DNA of 9,937 nucleotides from Natronomonas sp. (GTDB lineage Archaea > Halobacteriota > Halobacteria > Halobacteriales > Haloarculaceae): the NCBI GenBank assembly GCA_007135435.1, contig SLIW01000205.1, forward strand, positions 1 to 9,937, read 5' to 3'. Shown in pieces: positions 7,093 to 9,937 of the stretch. Below the pieces are notes generated by a model that was not told the DNA's origin, did no database searches, and saw only the letters and a list, made by a program, of their open reading frames with translations. Each line of letters begins with the position of its first letter. Position 1 is the stretch's first letter. The translations under genes were made by a program, and so were the position numbers.

Positions 7093-9165
7093 TCACTCGT
7101 CTTCCATCTCGGCCTTGGCCACCTCGGCACCGGCGAACTCGAGGACCTCCTTGGCGCCCTCCGTGCTGTAACCCTGCTCCTCGAGGGCGTCGACCCAGGC
7201 GTTGCGCTCGTCGTCGTCGAGCTCGCCGGAAGAGACCAGCGCCGAGAAGTTGATGTTGTGCTTCTTGTCCTCCCACAGCTTCCGCTCGAGGGCCCGGCGC
7301 AGCCGGTCGTTGTCCTGTGGCTCGAACGTCTCGCCGCCGCGGGCCCGCCGGGAGACCCAGTTGGCGACCTCCTGGCGGAAGTCGTCCTTGCGGTCCTCGG
7401 GGACGCTGAGCTTCTCCTCGACGTCCCGGAGGAACTTCTCGTCGGGCTCCTGCTCGCGGCCGGTTATCTCGTCCGCGACGGTGTCGTCGTCGATGTAGGC
7501 CATCACGTGGTCCATGTACTTCTCGCCCTGCCGCTGGATCTCGTCGAGGTCGTACGCCAGGGCGTGGCGGACGTCCTCGATCGCCCGCTCCTTGTACTCC
7601 TCTCGGACGAGCTCCAGGTATCGGTAGTACTCCTCGAAGTTTTCCTGGGGGATCGATCCGTGGTTCTCGAGGTTCTCCTCGAGGTGGTTGAACGTCGTCA
7701 GCGGCGAGAGGAACCCCCGACCGCGGTGCATCGAGTCCATGATGGCCTCGGCGATCTCGTCGCCGATGAACCGGGGGGAGACCCCGTCCATGCCCTCGCC
7801 GATGTCGGCGGTCTCGGCGGCCTCGTCCCGGAGCTTCTTCACGTCGATGTCGTCGGCCTCGTCGATCTCGCCGTTGTACGCCTTGGCCTTCTGGACGATC
7901 GAGACGGTCCCGCCGTCGGGCTCGCGGATCCGCGTCAGGACGCCGAAGAGCCCCGCCATCTCCAGGGTATGGGGCTCGACGTGCATGTCCGGCACGTCGG
8001 CGTTGTTGAGCATCTTGCGGTAGATCCTCGACTCCTCCTCGTACTGGAGCACGTACGGGAAGTCGATCCGCTTGGTCCGGTCGTTGAACGCCTCCATCTT
8101 CTCGTCGCCCTTCTTGTCGCGGTACTCCGGCATGTTGGTCCGGCCGACGATCACCTGGTCGATGTCGATCCGGGGGTTGTTCTTCGGCTTGATCGTCTGC
8201 TCCTGGGTGGCGTGCAGGAAGTCGTAGAGGAACTCGCGCTGTAGCTTGAGCAGCTCCTCGCCGGAGAAGATGCCGCGGTTGGCGTTGCAGAACGCCCCGG
8301 AGTAGTCGAACGCGCGCGGGTCGGACTCGCCGTAGACGGCGATCTTCGAGTAGTTGACGTCGCCGGTCAGCTCGGTCTCGTCCTGGTTCTTCTTGTCCTT
8401 CGGCTCGAAGGTCTCGATGGCCTGTCGCTTGTTCTCGTCGGCGAGCAGCCGGACCACCTCGACGTGGTTCTCGAGGACCGCCTGGAGGTCGTCGTCGTAG
8501 TACTCCAGCAGCTTGTCCAGGTAGTACTCGCTGGCGGGGTCGAGCGCCTGCTCGTTGCGGATGGTGTAGGGCGCGTCGAGCCGCTCGTTGAGGTCGTCGA
8601 CGACCCGCTGGCGCTGGTCGACGGGGAGCAACACGAGCGGGTCCTGGTTCATCGGAGACCGGACCAGGTCGTCGGCGGGGTCCTGGTCGTGGAGGACGTC
8701 GCACAGCCCCGTCCACCGGAAGGTGTACATCCGGCCCTCGTCGCGGGCCGTGTAGTCCTCGTAGTACCGGCGGACCTGCCGGTCGAAGTCGGACTTGCCC
8801 GAGCCGACCGGCCCGAGCATGAGCTTGATCCGGTTCTCCGGGCCCAGCCCGCGGGCGCCGGACTTCACCTTGTTCACGAACTCGTGGATCGCCTCGTGGA
8901 TCACCCGACCGTAGAAGGTGTTCTCGCCGTCCCCGAGCGGGTCCTCGGCGGCGAGGGTGTACTCGACCACCCCGGCGTCCTCGTCGTAGGTCGTGCCGTA
9001 GTAGTCGAACATGTCCGCGACGCGCTGGTGGGCGTTGCGGGCGACCTTCGGGTCGTCGTACAGCGTTTCGAGGTACCAGTCGAACGACCGGGTCTCGCGC
9101 AGGTCCGACGGGATCGAGTTCCTGTACTCCTTGCTGAGTTCCGCGAGGGATTCCATATCACTCAT
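7093..9165 (-). CDS. prkA: PrkA-family AAA+ protein (YeaG-type serine protein kinase / ATPase)
   Basis: Predicted 690-aa cytoplasmic protein, slightly longer than the roughly 630-645 aa bacterial PrkA/YeaG. The N-terminal AAA_PrkA domain shows SFDWYLETLYDDPKVARNAH (27-46), Walker A GPVGSGKS (118-125), and NANRGIFSGEELLKLQREFL (294-313) as the Walker B region. The TATQE-like family segment HATQEQTIKP is at 318-327, and a sensor-1-like VIVGRTNMPEY at 338-348. The C-terminal PrkA domain carries the hallmark GEGMDGVSPRF at 456-466. PrkA has been reported both as a Ser/Thr kinase and, in Bacillus, as an ATP-dependent protease; its bacterial partners include YeaH and YcgB, whose homologues follow in this operon. 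ATG 9163-9165 is the longest reasonable start, with a second ATG three codons in. The upstream UGAUAGAAUG context and an adjoining hairpin suggest controlled initiation. It is the first gene of the operon. Confidence 0.95.
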   Translation of the reverse strand: MSDMESLAELSKEYRNSIPSDLRETRSFDWYLETLYDDPKVARNAHQRVADMFDYYGTTYDEDAGVVEYTLAAEDPLGDGENTFYGRVIHEAIHEFVNKVKSGARGLGPENRIKLMLGPVGSGKSDFDRQVRRYYEDYTARDEGRMYTFRWTGLCDVLHDQDPADDLVRSPMNQDPLVLLPVDQRQRVVDDLNERLDAPYTIRNEQALDPASEYYLDKLLEYYDDDLQAVLENHVEVVRLLADENKRQAIETFEPKDKKNQDETELTGDVNYSKIAVYGESDPRAFDYSGAFCNANRGIFSGEELLKLQREFLYDFLHATQEQTIKPKNNPRIDIDQVIVGRTNMPEYRDKKGDEKMEAFNDRTKRIDFPYVLQYEEESRIYRKMLNNADVPDMHVEPHTLEMAGLFGVLTRIREPDGGTVSIVQKAKAYNGEIDEADDIDVKKLRDEAAETADIGEGMDGVSPRFIGDEIAEAIMDSMHRGRGFLSPLTTFNHLEENLENHGSIPQENFEEYYRYLELVREEYKERAIEDVRHALAYDLDEIQRQGEKYMDHVMAYIDDDTVADEITGREQEPDEKFLRDVEEKLSVPEDRKDDFRQEVANWVSRRARGGETFEPQDNDRLRRALERKLWEDKKHNINFSALVSSGELDDDERNAWVDALEEQGYSTEGAKEVLEFAGAEVAKAEMEDE

Positions 9166-9174
9166 TCTATCACG

Positions 9175-9192
9175 GAGACGCGCACGCGTCTC
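9175..9192 (-). other. Hairpin immediately upstream of the prkA start codon
   Basis: A perfect 8-bp inverted repeat (9175-9182 pairs with 9185-9192) leaves a two-base loop, or seven pairs with a four-base loop. In the mRNA its 3' edge is nine bases before the prkA AUG, where ribosomes would assemble. The only Shine-Dalgarno-like bases, GUGAU, lie between the stem and the AUG. The stem could restrict initiation. Confidence 0.6.
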
Positions 9193-9209
9193 GCCCGGCG
9201 GCGCCGGGC
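9193..9209 (-). other. Second GC-only hairpin abutting the first
   Basis: A perfect 7-bp stem made only of G and C (9193-9199 with 9203-9209) has a three-base loop. It touches the hairpin at 9175-9192 with no spacer, so the two could stack coaxially in the leader RNA. GC-rich DNA makes such stems more likely by chance, but two adjacent perfect ones are notable. Confidence 0.5.
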
Positions 9210-9273
9210 AGGCCGTCAGGCCGGGCTCGGCGGTGTGCCACGCGTACGCCTACCATACCCGGCGCCGGACGCC

Positions 9274-9297
9274 ACCGTTCACGGGGATCGGAACGGT
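9274..9297. other. Inverted repeat in the prkA leader
   Basis: ACCGTTC at 9274-9280 is perfectly complementary in inverted order to GAACGGT at 9291-9297, with a ten-base loop. It lies mid-leader, about 110 nt upstream of the prkA start. It may be an RNA hairpin or a dyad for a DNA-binding protein; the sequence alone does not decide. Confidence 0.45.
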
Positions 9298-9362
9298 CAG
9301 GGTAGGGGGTGGACGCGGCGGGGATACCACCGATACTATCATATATGTCCGTCCTTCTTGAC

Positions 9363-9369
9363 TATAAAT
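9363..9369 (-). promoter_or_regulatory. TATA-box candidate for the prkA operon
   Basis: The minus strand reads ATTTATA, in the most AT-rich patch of the window. Transcription would start about 25 nt downstream, near 9338-9342, giving a leader of roughly 175 nt. A second AT element, CATATATG at 9340-9347, lies at the expected start region and could be an alternative, weaker box. It is the best promoter for prkA by position. Confidence 0.5.
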
Positions 9370-9446
9370 CTTGTTGCTATTTGGTGAACCGTCCCGGCCC
9401 GCTCGACCCACAAAATCGAGAAACGACGCCGGGTTCACGCCCGATC

Positions 9447-9475
9447 GTCCGACGACCAGCCGACGTCCGTCGGAC
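9447..9475. promoter_or_regulatory. Operator-like inverted repeat beside a TATA box
   Basis: GTCCGACG at 9447-9454 and CGTCGGAC at 9468-9475 are perfect inverted 8-mers with a 13-base spacer. On the minus strand the dyad begins four bases after the TTTATAAA at 9480-9487 and covers the expected transcription start. That is a typical place for an archaeal repressor site. It could also be a hairpin at the RNA 5' end. Confidence 0.45.
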
Positions 9476-9479
9476 CCCC

Positions 9480-9487
9480 TTTATAAA
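9480..9487. promoter_or_regulatory. Palindromic TATA-box candidate TTTATAAA
   Basis: TTTATAAA is a near-consensus haloarchaeal TATA box, and being palindromic it could work in either direction. On the minus strand it would add a distal start near 9455-9460, some 290 nt before prkA. On the plus strand it would give an antisense RNA to the phosphoribosyltransferase gene. No gene on the plus strand is visible. Confidence 0.4.
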
Positions 9488-9514
9488 CCCAGTCCACGAA
9501 CGGCCAGCTCGGCG

Positions 9515-9937
9515 CTACCAGTCCAGGTAATCCATCGCCTCCTCGTCGGAGACCTGGGCGAAGTCACGGTAGTGGGCGCCAACCGCACCGAACCGCGCCG
9601 GGGTCTCGAGGACCACCACCGCGTCGGCCTCGCGTTCGGCCGCTCGGACCGCCTCGGGCGCGCCGACGGGTACCGCCAGCGTCACCTCGGCGGCCCCGGC
9701 CGCCCGCGCCATCCGGAGACAGGCGATGGCGGTCGCACCGGTCGCCAGCCCGTCGTCGACGACCACGACCCGCTTGCCCGCCAGGTCCGGTGGCCCATCC
9801 GACCGGTAGGTGGCCTCCTTCTCGCGGGCCGTCGCGGCGGCGCGCCGTTGTTCCTCGGCGACGTACGACTCTGGGATGCCGAGGCGCGAGACGATGTCGT
9901 CGTTGCGGTAGACGCTCCCGTCGGCAGCGGCGGCGCC
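9515..9937 (-). CDS. Phosphoribosyltransferase-like protein (COG1926 type), 5' end outside the window
   Basis: The last 140 residues of a type I phosphoribosyltransferase-fold protein are visible; the frame is open to the window edge at 9937. The PRPP-binding signature VVVDDGLATGATA lies at fragment residues 58-70, with the two Asp and the Gly/Thr loop intact. The pattern before it (a segment like RLGIPESYVAEEQRR at 18-32, then a charged helix) and the C-terminal GAVGAHYRDFAQVSDEEAMDYL match the COG1926 'predicted phosphoribosyltransferase' group of about 210-220 aa. Roughly 70 N-terminal residues are therefore missing here. The substrate is unknown; the group lacks an assigned base specificity. 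The stop is TAG at 9515-9517, and 349 nt separate it from the prkA start, so it is probably a separate transcription unit. Confidence 0.9.
   Translation of the reverse strand, partial: GAAAADGSVYRNDDIVSRLGIPESYVAEEQRRAAATAREKEATYRSDGPPDLAGKRVVVVDDGLATGATAIACLRMARAAGAAEVTLAVPVGAPEAVRAAEREADAVVVLETPARFGAVGAHYRDFAQVSDEEAMDYLDW

Larger units (their letters stand above)
9166..9514. other. Intergenic region and putative long leader of the prkA operon
   Basis: These 349 nt separate the phosphoribosyltransferase stop from the prkA start. An AT-rich patch at 9331-9385 contrasts with GC-rich flanks. Two TATA-like sites (9363-9369 and 9480-9487), an inverted repeat beside the second (9447-9475), and three hairpins between 9175 and 9297 are visible. 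If transcription starts about 25 nt after the first TATA site, the 5' leader is about 170 nt, long for a haloarchaeal mRNA. A 28-codon minus-strand reading frame (9256-9170) ends just before the prkA ATG; I do not call it a gene. No T-tract terminator is visible after the phosphoribosyltransferase. Confidence 0.6.

Noticed and set aside
6934..8244. Plus-strand open frame (about 436 codons) opposite prkA and prkA'
   Set aside because: It spans two convincing minus-strand genes and shows only low-complexity Val/Leu/Asp repeats.
1344..9296. An 11-nt string GATCGGAACGG shared at 1344-1354 and 9286-9296
   Set aside because: Too short to be meaningful in 10 kb of GC-rich DNA, and the surrounding sequences are unrelated.
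9250..9438. 62-codon minus-strand GTG frame downstream of the TTTATAAA box
   Set aside because: Distance to the TATA box is plausible, but it uses AT-rich codons unlike the neighbours, runs across the prkA TATA candidate, and resembles no family. Ribosome profiling could reopen it.

Overview
The window looks like the chromosome of a halophilic archaeon (class Halobacteria). The DNA is very GC-rich, the predicted proteins are strongly acidic with many Asp/Glu and few Lys, starts are ATG or GTG with few strong Shine-Dalgarno sites, and the few AT-rich patches are archaeal-type TATA boxes. One gene belongs to a family I know only from haloarchaea (DUF7344 winged helix plus two membrane helices). 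The genus cannot be fixed from the sequence. All seven genes I accept are on the minus strand, so transcription runs from high to low coordinates.

Layout in transcription order. (1) 9937-9515: the 3' part of a COG1926-type phosphoribosyltransferase, cut by the window edge. (2) 9514-9166: a 349-nt intergenic region with two TATA-like sites, an operator-like inverted repeat and, next to the following start codon, two back-to-back perfect hairpins. (3) 9165-1361: a tightly packed four-gene operon: PrkA-family AAA+ protein (690 aa), a second divergent PrkA-family protein (804 aa), a DUF444/YeaH-type von Willebrand A protein (445 aa) and a SpoVR/YcgB-family protein (663 aa). The junctions are a 1-nt gap, a 10-nt overlap and a 4-nt overlap, so translation is probably coupled. 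(4) 1360-1072: 289 nt without a gene, holding a 23-bp-period tandem repeat and a promoter candidate. (5) 1071-42: a two-gene unit of a DUF7344 membrane-anchored winged-helix protein and a YjbQ/UPF0047 enzyme with an unusual Asp-Pro-Ser repeat at its N-terminus.

The four-gene operon is the core of the window. In many bacteria prkA/yeaG, yeaH/yhbH (DUF444) and spoVR/ycgB occur together and are linked to stationary phase, nutrient stress or sporulation, but their joint mechanism is poorly understood. Here the module has two unequal PrkA paralogues. Both keep a Walker A motif, but the second lacks the C-terminal GMDGVSPRF-type signature kept by the first. An AAA+ ATPase next to a protein with a complete MIDAS metal site recalls MoxR-VWA chaperone pairs. 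The working idea, which is inference, is a hetero-oligomeric AAA+ machine with a VWA adaptor acting on or with SpoVR, expressed from a long structured leader.
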